From Seminavis robusta (Eukaryota; Bacillariophyta; Bacillariophyceae; Naviculales; Naviculaceae), in NCBI GenBank assembly GCA_903772945.1, contig CAICTM010000059.1, positions 1 through 64,000 on the forward strand: 64,000 bases of DNA. Direction: 5' to 3'. Shown one piece after another: positions 20,991 through 32,423 of the stretch (positions are counted from its first letter, which is position 1; each line of letters opens with the position of its first letter). A program made the translations under genes and the position numbers. Below the pieces are notes generated by a model that searched no databases, was not told where the DNA came from, and worked only from the letters and a program-made list of their open reading frames with translations.

Positions 20991-23462
20991 GGCTGTACTG
21001 TAGTATTAATAGAAGAATGAGGGTATCTGAGGGTATCTGAGGGTATCTGGCTAGATAATCAGTGAGCTTCAGATTGGATAATAGCGATGTTGGTGATGTT
21101 GGCGGTGCTGCAATGGATGTTCCAACTTCGTCGTATCAGCCAAGCATGTACATGTAGGAATGAGACTGGAGACTGGTGGCCAAGTGGTAACTAGACTATG
21201 CATAAAGCAGCGGCAGAGCAATGCAGTTTCAGCAAGGTTGAGCAAGAGCTGAGGAAGTTGGCATCAAGCCTATTGCTAGCGTAAGTTAACGCGTGCGGTT
21301 CTTTTCTGTCAACTCAGCAAAGCGGGAATTCTATTCGTTGAGTTTTGAAGAAGATGTCCCTGCATGAAAACGAGTTAAATAGGTCATGCACTCTTACGTA
21401 TATTGACTTCAAATGACTTATCATTGCTGAAAATAGGACATAATAAATGACTTGGATTATCTCTTTCGGCTCAAGAATCAAGAAGTTCTCGAGATGAAGG
21501 AAACTTTCAGGTCTCTGTGGCTTGAAGAACTAACATCGTGGCCGCTGCAAGAATCGTCTAATTCCTGGATTCCAGCATCTCGAGGCAAACTGGTACATTG
21601 CTTGGTAGGGTGACACGACAGAAGGTTAGTACTCCAGTACTATTACTGGTACTCGAGAGGCTTTTCCCCTTTCTGATGAACAGCAGCCAGTCACATGTAT
21701 TTGCTGCATTATTCGAAGCCAATCGAAGCCCAGAACTATCCAGTAAGATGGCCTTGGATCTGGCAAACTCATGCGGTGAACACCAGCCACCATGCTGGGC
21801 ACAATAATATTCATTCCTTTGATATCGACACTGGATATGACTATCTGGAAGCAGACACAGCCTACCCAGTAGTCTAGTCTATACTAGCTAGCTAGCTAGT
21901 GTGCCGTTAAAGAACCAGAAGGAGAGCACTCCTCTTGGGAGAAACTGGACCAGCTACTCTTTGCGAGAACAGGGCGGCAGTGGCCCAGCTTGTTGCCAGT
22001 GCCTCCTCTAGTTTCATTAGTTTCATCTGGCTCCGCCCGTTTTGTGACATGCTCTAGCTAGTTGTGTCTGGAACACACGTGAAGGTTCCGTACGTACATG
22101 CCGCGGGTGGCTCCATCTGCCTGTAGATTCATTTCACAATCGAACTGAATAGTACTGCAGCAGCAAAACCGCAACGGTGCTCCTCCTGTTATCAACTTGA
22201 ATCGGGATACTGTACTATGCGGTGCCGTAATAGCGAGAAGTAGTCCCGCTGTAGTTGGAACGCCTTCCGTGAGGGCGCAACAAAGAGCGAGAAGGAACAG
22301 CTATTAATAGTATGGTACGCAGCACATCTCCGAATGCATCCAAGGACTCGGAGGCAGAAATGGAGCGCTCGCTCGAGGAGTGCCCGGAACACCACTGCTC
22401 TAGTTACCGAAAGCGGCAGCTGATGATAGTTGCTGGCTGCTCTTTCACAGCACCAAATACATGTTCAGTCGTACCTCGTACCCTACCGGCCGGTGCCTAC
22501 CAATACTGAAGAGCATCAGCAGGCTGGTCCCATCCCAAGCCTTCGGCTTCCCTCCTCTTCGAATGAATCTTGCGCCATCGCATCGTTTTCACCGATCGGC
22601 ACTCTACATACATTTATTCCAGTGGCATGCTGCAGCGCTTCTTGGGTACGACGGTTGTGGGTACCAGCGCAATGAACACAAGTACGTGCTGCCTTTTAGG
22701 TTCTTGCTATGGTTGGCTGCTGGCTGAGTTGTTGGGTTCGTTGGCTGTTCGCTTTGCTTTGCCTTGAGACCAGCAGTGAGTTTGCAGGTGTTTTAAACTA
22801 CTGTAGAAGCAACTTTTCCTCTCGACCCATGCAGAGATGCCTGCATCGTCTTTAAGAGTTGGTCCTCGTGTGATTTCATCCCGATTTCATCCCGATTTCA
22901 TTGCAACCATCTAATCAAGCAGCCACCCAAGAAACCGATGGCTGGCTGATTCAGTCAGCCCTGCGGTTTCGAAAGCAAGCCACTGTCTCTTCCAATTCAT
23001 TATTGACCACCTTCAAGACCTAATGTCATGAACCATGAAAGACAGAGCAACCTGTTTGTATACATTAGTTGTTTTTTGTCCTGGTCCTTCACCGCCGCAA
23101 GGGACATGGCAGCGAGTACAGCGTACTAGTACACAGTTTTTGCAAGGATTCGATTCGATTCGATCGATTCGATTGATCATTCTATTTAAAGAAAAGTTCA
23201 GTCGAGCTTTCCTTTAAGCCTTTTCCAGAATTGCTCCAGTCGTCAGCTAACCCACCGGCACCAAAAATCCTTCGTACGGCGAGAAATCTCCGGTCGTCAT
23301 TTGGATCTCTTCACACGATCGGCTCTTGTGCACTTTTTGCACTTCGAGTCGCTCACAAAACAAACTCGAGACATAGCTGAATCGATTTGCCTACTACCAG
23401 GTATCTATTCGCCACAGAAGCAACATCGCCCACTTGTACTAATAATTAATTAATACAACATC
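20991..23462. other. intergenic between divergent genes, no gene seen
   Basis: About 2.5 kb upstream of both the kinase gene and the dehalogenase-like gene. Contains a triple gagggtatct repeat at 21019-21050, a ctagctagctagctag run at about 21884-21899 and a (gattc)n run at 23146-23175. No supportable gene. Confidence 0.5.
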
Positions 23463-24731
23463 ATGTCTTCAACACCCTTTGAATATCCCATTGCAGGTCC
23501 CAATGCCTACTTTTCGGATCCTTGTGTTCCTGAGGACACAACGACTCCACGCCTTGTGACAGATGATGGCATTGAGTACGTCCGGACTCCTGAAGAGCAT
23601 TTTGCCAACCTTTCCGCCAACGGCTATCCTTGGAAACCCAACTATGCCATGATTGAAGGCATGCGGATGCATTATGTGGATGTTGGCAGTCCTGATGCAG
23701 AGGAGATTGTGCTCTTGTTGCACGGGCAACCTTCATGGTCCTTTCTATACCGCAAAATGATCCCAGTGTTGGAGGAAAGAGGTTTCCGTGTGTTGGCATT
23801 GGATTGGCTCGGAATGGGCAAGAGTGACAAACCCGTAGATCTTTCTCAGCACACCTTCTTGAAGCAAGTTGAACGACTCAAGGCATTCATCAAACAGGTG
23901 GTTCCCGAGGCAATGGACGAACCCACCATTAATCTCTTCATCCAAGATTGGGGATCCTTGATTGGATTTCGTGTTGTGGGTGATGAGCCTCAGTGGTTCC
24001 GTCGTGTCGTGTCAGCCAATGGCAATCTTCCGGTCATTCCCAAGAATCCATTTACAATTGTCAATCCAGTCAACTACAACTGCAGTGATACCCGTTCCAT
24101 GCTAGATGTGGGCATGGACCGCTTCCAATCAAATCCCTGTGGTGCTGACCAATCTTGCTTTGGTATTTGGGCCAACTATGCCTTGACTTCGCCTGCCTTG
24201 CTGCCATCTGATGTCATTCAAATTGCTACCACCATGACTCTTGATGATGGTGCATTGGCTCAGTATGATGCTCCCTTTCCGGACTTTGTGTACAAGGCCG
24301 CCATTCGTACGTTTCCTTCCATGATTGCTGGTTTGCATGAACCTGAATCTGGCAATACTGCGGCATGGGCATCCTTGGGAGAATTCAGCCGCCCCTACTT
24401 GGCCTTGGCAGGCGAAGATGACCCTGGCTTGGGGTCCGAAGAAACCCAAGACAGGCTGACAAGCCATATTCCTGGCGCTTCTGTGCACGAGTTTGAGCAC
24501 AAGCGCTATCCTGATGCGGGTCACTTTATTCAGGAAGATGTTGGCGAAGAAATGGCAGCTTATGTTGCCGATTTCATTCAAGGAACTCCCTTCATGGATG
24601 AGGGCCCCGCTGAGTTGGAAGGAGTAGATGATGCCTCGTCGGTTGCTGTGCATGGGGCTGAATTGAACGGAGGGATGCTCGTTTTCTTGATGGCTGCCCT
24701 TTTCCTCCGCAAGTTCATGAGCGTCTTCTAG
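23463..24731 (+). CDS. haloalkane-dehalogenase-like alpha/beta hydrolase
   Basis: 422 aa, single exon, ATG at 23463. The best family match is haloalkane dehalogenase (alpha/beta hydrolase fold), which splits carbon-halogen bonds through an Asp ester. Visible: LLLHGQPSWSFLYRKMIPVL (oxyanion loop, HGQP at 87-90), DWLGMGKSDKP, nucleophile elbow QDWGS with D162 followed by Trp as in true dehalogenases, acid region AGEDDPGLG (about 317-324) and catalytic His H354 in DAGHFIQED. Dehalogenases typically have HGN/HGE at the oxyanion loop; Gln here is a variation. The C-terminus ends in a hydrophobic helix (GGMLVFLMAALFLRKFMSVF), suggesting a tail anchor, absent from bacterial enzymes. The substrate is unknown; a related hydrolase activity is possible. 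Confidence 0.85.
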   Translation: MSSTPFEYPIAGPNAYFSDPCVPEDTTTPRLVTDDGIEYVRTPEEHFANLSANGYPWKPNYAMIEGMRMHYVDVGSPDAEEIVLLLHGQPSWSFLYRKMIPVLEERGFRVLALDWLGMGKSDKPVDLSQHTFLKQVERLKAFIKQVVPEAMDEPTINLFIQDWGSLIGFRVVGDEPQWFRRVVSANGNLPVIPKNPFTIVNPVNYNCSDTRSMLDVGMDRFQSNPCGADQSCFGIWANYALTSPALLPSDVIQIATTMTLDDGALAQYDAPFPDFVYKAAIRTFPSMIAGLHEPESGNTAAWASLGEFSRPYLALAGEDDPGLGSEETQDRLTSHIPGASVHEFEHKRYPDAGHFIQEDVGEEMAAYVADFIQGTPFMDEGPAELEGVDDASSVAVHGAELNGGMLVFLMAALFLRKFMSVF

Positions 24732-25101
24732 GCAACTAGTGGCCTTTTTTTGTGTTTGATTGTGTTTGCGATGACGATACAGCTATAGAGCTAGGTAGAT
24801 ACGAAACAAACAAGCACTATCAGTTGTGTGATGTCGAAGGCTAATTCTACGTAGACTACATTCCTTTGGTTCTTTCTCGCTTGTTGCTTTCATTCTTTCT
24901 CGTTCCCATCATCAGAACGGGTTGCCAGCCAAGCCACCAGCATGCCCAGTAGACTTTCATACAATCGCTGATCCTTTTCGTTCTCACCACCCCCTTGTCT
25001 CGTTAAAACTTCTAGACACAGTTGCATGCCTGGTCCTTGCTCTCTCCTCCTCATGTACATGTATCTCCAACGCTTGTTGCCGCCTTTCATGTTTTGTGTG
25101 T
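24732..25101. other. intergenic between convergent genes
   Basis: 370-bp spacer between the convergent hydrolase gene and the Tyr/Asn-rich gene; no gene supportable. Confidence 0.5.
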
Positions 25102-26016
25102 CTAGTAGTACATCAATCCGTTGTTCCTGCTTCGATCCAAGGTGTAGGCAGTTTGTCCATTGAGATTCTGTCGGTATAGGTAGTTGTTGCTGTTGTTGTT
25201 CCGATTGTAGTAGTAGCTGTTGCTGGAATAAGTCGGGTTGCTGTGCACCTGTCCATTGTTTCTGTTGACGTAGTACTTGGCATTGGCTCCATTGTAGGAG
25301 TTGATGTTTTGGTAGTAGTGAGGACGGTGCCTGGCATATCTAGCACTGTCATAGGGAGCATACTGATTCTGGTGGCTGTACCATGGATTGTAGCCATAGT
25401 TGGAATTGTAGTTATTGCCATAGTTGTAGTTGTAGTTTGGGTATCCATAGTAGCCATAGGCAGCACCTGCAGTTCCACCTAGATATTCCCGGCTAGGTTG
25501 GCCTCGGTAGGGATAAGGGTATCCTTGGTATCCATAGGTAACATCGGGTGAGCTGAAGCTGTTTTCTCCAAAGCCATATCCTCTGTTTCCCGAGTCAAAG
25601 GGGGATTGAGCATAGCTATTACTAGCACTACTTGAAGTATAGCTAGAAAAGGGTCTATCACGGCTATTGAAGGTGGAGCCAGATCCCGTGAACTCCACAT
25701 TGGGAGAACGGCGCGTGTTGGCCGGCCGGTAGCCCAGGGGAAAAGTCTCGTAATACTCAGGAACCATAAACGCATTCTTGCCGTCCTTGGAAACACTTTG
25801 CTTCTGACTGAACGGAACCTTGGGCTCACCCGTAGAAACACGCGTAGAAACAGTACCAGAACTACCAGATACCCCTGCCGGAGGAGCATTGCTACCCACT
25901 TTGCCTCCACCTGTGTTAGTGTTACCAACACCAGGACTGTAGCTAAACCCACATCCTACATCCACGCTGCCTAATAGCAACACCACCAACAAGCTGCCAA
26001 ACGAACTCGTCTTCAT
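25102..26016 (-). CDS. exported Tyr/Asn/Gly-rich low-complexity protein
   Basis: 304 aa from the ATG at 26014-26016; the frame extends upstream only to a non-ATG codon. Residues 1-24 (MKTSSFGSLLVVLLLGSVDV then GCGFS) form a signal peptide; Phe right after the cleavage region leaves plastid import possible. Residues 25-120 are Gly/Ser/Pro-rich with a small conserved-looking block, FMVPEYYETFPLGYRPANTR. The second half is dominated by Tyr, Asn and Ser (YNYNYGNNYNSNYGYNPW), with many YxxY and NYxY units and a basic end. Such composition recalls structural, adhesive or phase-separating proteins. No Cys-rich or catalytic motif is seen. I do not recognise a family. The nucleotide sequence of the second half is itself repetitive, which explains long shadow frames on both strands. 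Confidence 0.7.
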   Translation of the reverse strand: MKTSSFGSLLVVLLLGSVDVGCGFSYSPGVGNTNTGGGKVGSNAPPAGVSGSSGTVSTRVSTGEPKVPFSQKQSVSKDGKNAFMVPEYYETFPLGYRPANTRRSPNVEFTGSGSTFNSRDRPFSSYTSSSASNSYAQSPFDSGNRGYGFGENSFSSPDVTYGYQGYPYPYRGQPSREYLGGTAGAAYGYYGYPNYNYNYGNNYNSNYGYNPWYSHQNQYAPYDSARYARHRPHYYQNINSYNGANAKYYVNRNNGQVHSNPTYSSNSYYYNRNNNSNNYLYRQNLNGQTAYTLDRSRNNGLMYY

Positions 26017-27103
26017 CTTTCTTCTCTTCGATTTCTCTTTGTTGTTTCGTTGTCGCTTGCTTTTCTTCTCGCAAGCTCGCAAGGAAGTGAGAACTGTGCG
26101 AAAAAGAAACGGCGAGTTGAAGGGTTGAAGAACCCTGTCACAGCTGCAAGTACTGACGTGGCCACAAAACGCGTCGCCAAGGATCCACCTCCACGTCGTG
26201 GAAGAGAGGAGAGCCGTGGAATGTCCACAAACTAGTCAACAACTAAACTTGAAAAATTGAAAAAAAAACTCATCGTCAGGAAAGGATCTCCGACAAGCAA
26301 CATACATGTAATGCAGCTCATAATAACTTTCAATTGCCATCCGTAAAGAACCAGGTACCGGTACATGGTACATGGTACCGGTACCGGTATTGATCATCCC
26401 TCCGACAGGCCGATCCTGGTCACTGCTGGTACCAGGTAGTACTGACCATCTCTTGTCATGGCGTGATACCGGTACCGGTAGGGCGCACCTTTTCAATCTC
26501 ATCTGAGGCTGTACCATGTATGATTTGTTTTCTCATCCTGTCCAGCCACCAATACAGTATAAGCAGAGCGATTGAAGATCAGCTCTCGATTCTACAACAG
26601 CTCGTGTTCTGCCTCCCCATCTTCGATCTGAGAACAATACCTGCTGCACACACACGAGGACGGCGGTTGGCACACGGCGACAATCGAGGTACCGTCTTGA
26701 AACCACAGGTACTGTATGGCACCGGCAGGTCAACGAATAAATGTAGCAGCGAGAGTACTACTTGCTCGTACCGGTATCTGTACTGCATTATGATCGGATG
26801 ATAGCGTGCGTACTGTATCCAACCCGAACTAAACGTGCTTCACCTACTGTACTACATGACATGTATTTGGCACTTGGTAACGCACCATCCATCCATCCAT
26901 CCAAACATTACAGTAACAAAAAAAGGCAACCTACCGAATCATTTCATTTCATTCCATCATATCATATCGAATCTATGCGGGTGTACCGTACGAACGAAAC
27001 CACCAACCTCCTCTGCTCTCCTCTCCATACCTGCCTGACTGCTCCTCCTGCTCCTTTCCTTCCATTCCAGCCAAGTTCACTCGCTCCTCCACCATTTGAG
27101 TTT
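26017..27103. other. intergenic rich in ggtaccggtac elements
   Basis: No supportable gene. Contains dense gtac palindromes at 26353-26393 and 26466-26480, and a (catc)n run at 26889-26903. Confidence 0.5.
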
Positions 27104-28123
27104 TTACTTTGCCTCTGCTGGTGCAGGCGCATCACGAGACCAAGCTCCTTCTTCCTCTCCTTCTCCAGCCAGTAGCTTGATGGTGTATTCAAAGACGAGT
27201 TGCTGCTGGGGTTGCAGCATATTTCGTTCGAGTACTCCCGGCTGGACGCCAATGACTTCCTGCCATTCGGCGGATCCAAAGTCAGCCATCTTGCGGGCCT
27301 TGGTTTTGTGTGGGTTCCATACGACACAGGTGACGGGCAATTCGTTGTCATCGATCTTGCAGGACGCGGTCAATTGGATGTTGCGTCCATCGCCAATTCC
27401 AATAATGACGTCGAGACTCTTCTTCATGTGTCCCTTGGGGTCAAAGACGTAGTGTGTTTCCGCATCAGTCTTGAGTACGACGGGATCCGCCGCCTGTTCG
27501 TCAATAACCTTGGAGTCGGGTCCTTCAGTCCAGTCTTGTCGGATGTATCCTTCGAGTCCCTTGACGTAGCATTCATCGGGGTCCATGGCGCCTTCGTTCG
27601 CGACCTTGAAGTAGTTGTGGAACAAGAGCTGAAAGGGGAACGTGTTGGCCCGGGATCCTGAAGGATTCTTAATAGTGAGGGCGGCCGTGAGCTGAGGTCC
27701 CCTAACCTTAATGTTGTAGACCAAGTCAGCAGAGTAGCTGACAGCTCCAGGTTCGGCAGCAGCCCAAAGTCCATGTCCACGGCAATTGGTGGTACTCAGA
27801 CTGTCGAGACTGAACTGAGCCGCAGCGTCACTGCGAGCATCGTACCGAAACTCCTCGTCGCAATTAAAATTGTTGTGTTGGAGAAATCCGCCTTCTGGCA
27901 TTTCTTGCTTTTCTCCAAACGGGACCACAATGGGAAACATTATGGGAATCCCGCCGCGAATTGGCAGCACTTTGCTCTCTCGACTCACGAACAAGACTTC
28001 GCGGTTCTCCTTCAAGTCATCTTTACTAGACACCACTGGCTTGAACGAAATGATGTTGGCGCCGTGAGAGTGAATCTCAAACTCGGCGCCCGTTCCCGTG
28101 TGTTCGATTGTTTCGATGCTCAT
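27104..28123 (-). CDS. glucose-6-phosphate 1-epimerase-like protein (YeaD family)
   Basis: 339 aa, ATG at 28121-28123. The family interconverts alpha and beta anomers of hexose-6-phosphates. Visible: IRGGIPIMFPIVVPFG (about 55-70), the central LLFHNYFKV block whose His is a catalytic acid in the family, and the C-terminal block VVWNPHKTKARKMADFGSAE followed by WQEVIGVQPG. Two positions deviate. The usual HGFAR segment reads HNNFN, and the Glu of the C-terminal VE(P/A) motif, the catalytic base, is Gln (Q294). Activity is therefore uncertain; it may be a binding paralogue. Residues after 318 form a short acidic/Ala-rich tail. No targeting signal is visible, so it is probably cytosolic. The 5' flank has taagtc repeats at about 28140-28192. 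Confidence 0.87.
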   Translation of the reverse strand: MSIETIEHTGTGAEFEIHSHGANIISFKPVVSSKDDLKENREVLFVSRESKVLPIRGGIPIMFPIVVPFGEKQEMPEGGFLQHNNFNCDEEFRYDARSDAAAQFSLDSLSTTNCRGHGLWAAAEPGAVSYSADLVYNIKVRGPQLTAALTIKNPSGSRANTFPFQLLFHNYFKVANEGAMDPDECYVKGLEGYIRQDWTEGPDSKVIDEQAADPVVLKTDAETHYVFDPKGHMKKSLDVIIGIGDGRNIQLTASCKIDDNELPVTCVVWNPHKTKARKMADFGSAEWQEVIGVQPGVLERNMLQPQQQLVFEYTIKLLAGEGEEEGAWSRDAPAPAEAK

Positions 28124-28522
28124 CCTTACGTCTAGCTAGTCTTAACCACGCTTAAGTCTAACTTAAGTCACCTTAACCACGCTTAAGTCAACCACTCGTC
28201 CAACTGCTGCTGCTGTTGTTGCTGTTGCCGTTGTTGTTACTGCGTATCTTTTGGTTGTGAGTGTGAGAAGGAAGCAGAGGATAGGATCCATCGATCGAAT
28301 GAATCCACAATCAATCAATCAAGTCAATCAATCAATCATCAAGATCGAAACCAAAGATGACCCAAAAACTGGCACAAATACACAACCAACAAGGTGAGAA
28401 AGGGGTGGAAGGCAGAAATCTGATTGGCTAATGAGTACCGAAGAACAATGTATATGTCAGCAGCGATTAAGGAACAAATAAAGAATCGTGACGTAAATAT
28501 GACACATACCTAAGGAGTTAAT
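28124..28522. other. intergenic with short repeats
   Basis: Contains repeated cttaagt/taaccacgcttaagtc units (28141-28192), a tgctgttgttgctgttgccg low-complexity stretch near 28205-28236 and caatcaatcaatc runs at 28310-28342. No gene supportable. Confidence 0.5.
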
Positions 28523-31505
28523 GTGCTACCTAGTTGCGATTTTCCTTTCGTTCGAAACGAAATTTTGGGATTCCGTGGATCGGCAACGTCAATCGGCAAT
28601 GGCAATGACATGCTGCCGCTATGGGCTGCCGCTCAAAGCCATTGCAAGTCATTAACTCGGCCAAAAGCCAGTAGCAGCAGCAGCAAAAGAGGACCATGGA
28701 GCCACCAACAGCAGCTACCACTCACAATGAAGGGATGGGCTGCCAAAGTCAGAATAGGAATTCACAACAGAAGAGGGCTTTCCAACTCGCCTCCTCCAAC
28801 AACAACAACAACAGATCCAAGAGAGCCAGAGAAGAAGGACCCAAACACACTGAGGAGAGGTAGCAGAATCTTTGATCCGTTGAAGAAGTGTGTCATCTGT
28901 AAGCCAGACATCTTGGTCTCAGATCCCAAAAGATCACACCACGTTCTCTGTATTAAGAATACAGTAACAAGAGGAAGAGGAGATTTGAATGAGCTGACAA
29001 TGGAAACCATCAAGAGAGAGCAGAAGACTCACAAGGCACTTCAGTGCTCCTCTTCCACTGAATGAGAGAGGAAGCTGGAAGCATTCCACAAGAGAGAATG
29101 GAGATGCCTTCTTCACTGCTAGAACGAACACAGCCAATCCGAGCCGGCAACAGAAGACATCCACAAGGAACACAACAGCACAACTCCACTAGCTCTCTGT
29201 CAAAAGGTCACCACTCTTGTGAAGGATAATGCTTTGTCGAAAAGCACAAGACCAAAGGAGCACCACTGGCTATGCTAGCACTGGCAGAAGCTGTGTCAGA
29301 ATCCATTATCCGGCCAAGGAATCCACAATTCCACCAACATTTTGAAGGACTCACCATGACAGTTCCATCCACAGAGGAGCATTTCAAGTCTCCACACTAT
29401 CACTCTATTGTTGGCCAGAAACTACTCCTTGTGGACTGGAATCGATGTGGAATTACAGTCCTTGTCCCGATGGAAGATGCTCTGGCAAACTCAAGAATGA
29501 AAGGCATAACTGGTCAAAGAACAAACTTGTTCCCTATCTTTGGCATTACTGGAGCTCCATCTTGGTGCATAGTCATGTCAATGAAATGTGAGTGCTGCCA
29601 GAGGAGGTTGATGCCAACAGTGCTGAAGTCTTGTGACTTCCACAGCATGCTGCTCTTCTCTATCCAGTTGAGTCAAGTATGCCCTTCCAACAAGCATGTC
29701 ATTTGGAGAGAACTGCTACTGAGACTTTCGAATCCATCATGTTGACCTATGGGAATGGAGAACTCTGCAGCCGGCTCCTGTTCAATGCAATCAACAGAGA
29801 CTTCATTAGGGCCATGATGTCCTACTTCTCCTATTGGGAAGGAAGTGAAACAGAACCACATCCCTTTCTTCAAAAGGATGGCACTTACATAAGACAGTTT
29901 CTCCCTTGGTGACACCATCCGTGACTTCTATGATGCTGTTGTGCTTCAAACAGGAATCCGTGGAGAATCAGTGACAACCAAAGGCACACAGAGAGATTCA
30001 AAGTGTCAAGTGCAACAATGGAATCTTGCAAATCACATCACACCTTGCAGGTGGTCACCGCGCTGTGTGTTGCATCTGATGGGGAGCGACTAACTGGAGA
30101 GATTGCTTCTGCAGTTCTGGTTCCCACCACCAAGACATCCACTTCTCCCATGCAGCCATGCAGCTAGCAAGGAGGAGCACTTCAATCCGCTGCCATGTAC
30201 AGCGACACATGGCCAACAAGGATGACTACTGGGAGATACTCTTTCAGGAATCGAGGGAAGGCTAGGTCTGTTCCATTATGAGAAAAGGATTCTGTCAACT
30301 TTGAGAAAGGGCCACATCGATCACTTTCAAGCAATGTCGGACCTTTTGGATTGCTTGTATGAATACTCACCTCATGACTATGAGAAGGTGCTGCATGCTT
30401 GAAACATGGTCTACTATCCACCAATGGCAAGTGTTACTCTATGGCTGAGATCTCGACATGCAAGCCTCCAAGGTCTTCAGACATCGATACTCCAAGTATC
30501 TGAGGAAGAAGATGAGAGAACCAGAGACCATTAGACAGAAGTTGCAACAGTGTTCTGCAGATACAAGGTGACTGCCAGTGATGGTAGCCAGCCAGGACAG
30601 GGCCGACTCGATCCAGTCAAAGAACTATACCTTGTTTACTCAAGACACAAAGCCAGCAGTAGAGAACTGTGTCGACAAAGCCATTCACTTGGCTGATCAC
30701 TGCCTTTGGAAGACATGTATGACACAATCCTTCCATCACCCAATTCCAAGCACGGCCTCCAGAGTATCTGTCAAAGAGAGGAGAATCCAAGTTAGAAGGC
30801 ATTCACGACAAGTTTGCCCACTTTGGTAATGGTGGTATGAGGAGGTCTCTTGCTGATGCACTCAACCTGGCTGGAACTGCAAGATACAACCTCAAGATTA
30901 GACAAAAGAGAGCCTTCCTGTCAAGAATCAGTCTAGAAGAAAGGAGGTCAATTCCAGCTGGATGGGAAAAGTTTGTCCATACTGGAACCATTCAGAGTTG
31001 GCTTATCTCAATGACTTAGCAGTGGCTGTGGGTGTGGATGAACCATTTCCTAATGCAGAACCATTGCCACAAGATAGTGGAGAGAGATTCTTTTCAGAGT
31101 TTATTGTTGGATTCAAACCACAGAGACAAAAGTATTCACACAATGATTGTTGTCTTTGTGCGCTTGCACTGGAGCACCACCGAGTCCACAGCAATCGGTC
31201 CACCACCTCCACCAGAACCACCAGCAATCGGTCCACACAGCCTCCTCACCACCAATCACTCCCACGACTCCACCACCAATCAGATCCACCCGACTCACCA
31301 CCAATCGCCACACTCCACACCTCCACCACAAACCCAAGCAGCTGTGGCACAAACAACAAACAATTACATGAGTAACATGCTTCAATTTCAACAACAACAG
31401 ATTCATATGATGCAACTGGCCATGCAGATCCGGCAATTCCAACCATACTGCCATCTCCTTTCCAGCCACTCCACCGAATGGCTGCTGTCAGAAATATCTG
31501 CAAGT
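28523..31505 (+). pseudogene. decayed mobile-type ORF (repeat-family protein), many frame breaks
   Basis: Successive plus-strand frames carry pieces of what appears to be one long protein, broken by frameshifts and stops. Pieces in order: KKCVICKPDILVSDPKRSHH (about 28880), GQKLLLVDWNRCGITVLVP and GAPSWCIVMSMKCECCQRRL (29420-29620), ETFESIMLTYGNGELCSRLL then FNAINRDFIRAMMSYFS (29720-29840), FSHAAMQLARRST (about 30150), LADALNLAGTARYNLKIRQK (30845-30905) and FPNAEPLPQDSGERFF (about 31050-31100). The order and style match, from memory, a highly repeated stramenopile family of transposon-associated proteins, but I cannot name it with certainty. No intact ORF over 180 aa remains. Terminal repeats were not found. 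A Pro/His/Thr-rich low-complexity tail follows at 31190-31370. Confidence 0.6.
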
Positions 31506-32392
31506 GGTTGACTCATAGGAGAGGAAGACCACCTCATGATCCTATTTGCCAATCTAAATTGAGTGGGTATGGGTAGCAACAAACAGTCAATATTTAGATA
31601 CGCCAAATTCATTTCTAATTTAGCCAGTTACTTACATTACAGTTCCACAATGTACAGAATTGTGTGGTTGCAAGAATCCAAGATTCTCAAGGTCTTCAAT
31701 GCAATCATCAAAAAACTCTGACTCATGGAAGTCAATATCTGGAAGGAAAATTTGTTGTTGTAGTCATACCAGTGGCAACAATACCATGCCAAGCATCCAT
31801 CACAATCCGTCCTTCATTCGAGTAAAGTCATAGCTGCTATCCATAATCGTTTCCCTCACTAACCAATAGATGCACTCAATGAAGATGTCCTTCCTTTCAC
31901 AGGGAGATGGCCCCTCCAACATTTCATAAAGGGTGAGAAACAGTGTCCATTTTGGCTCTTTGAAGCCCCATCAAACATTTAATCCATGATGCTTGTCATG
32001 TCAGGAGGAAGAGGCTTGCATGCTCCTTGCATTAACATCTCCTCAAGAATCGGCAAATCCAATGTTGTTGTGGGCAGACAGGTGTACTTGGTAATACTGC
32101 CATCATGCTCTTCCAAAATCATATACTTGCAGGTGAATCCGTTCCTTGTGACCCTCAACTCATTGAATGGGTATGCATGACAAACACGTAGCAGCCAGTT
32201 AGAGAAGGAAGAAGTACTGGCAATCCTCATTGTCAAACAAAGCTTCGAGCGAAATGGTAGGAGCGAGCGAAGTTGTAGGAGTGGATCGATCGATCGATAT
32301 TGGAGGAGCGGAGAAACAATGTTAGATAACAGTAATAGCAGTAGCAGGCAACACCAATTGATTCCTCATTGTGGACCATTCTCTTACCTTAT

Positions 32393-32423
<31 letters not shown>

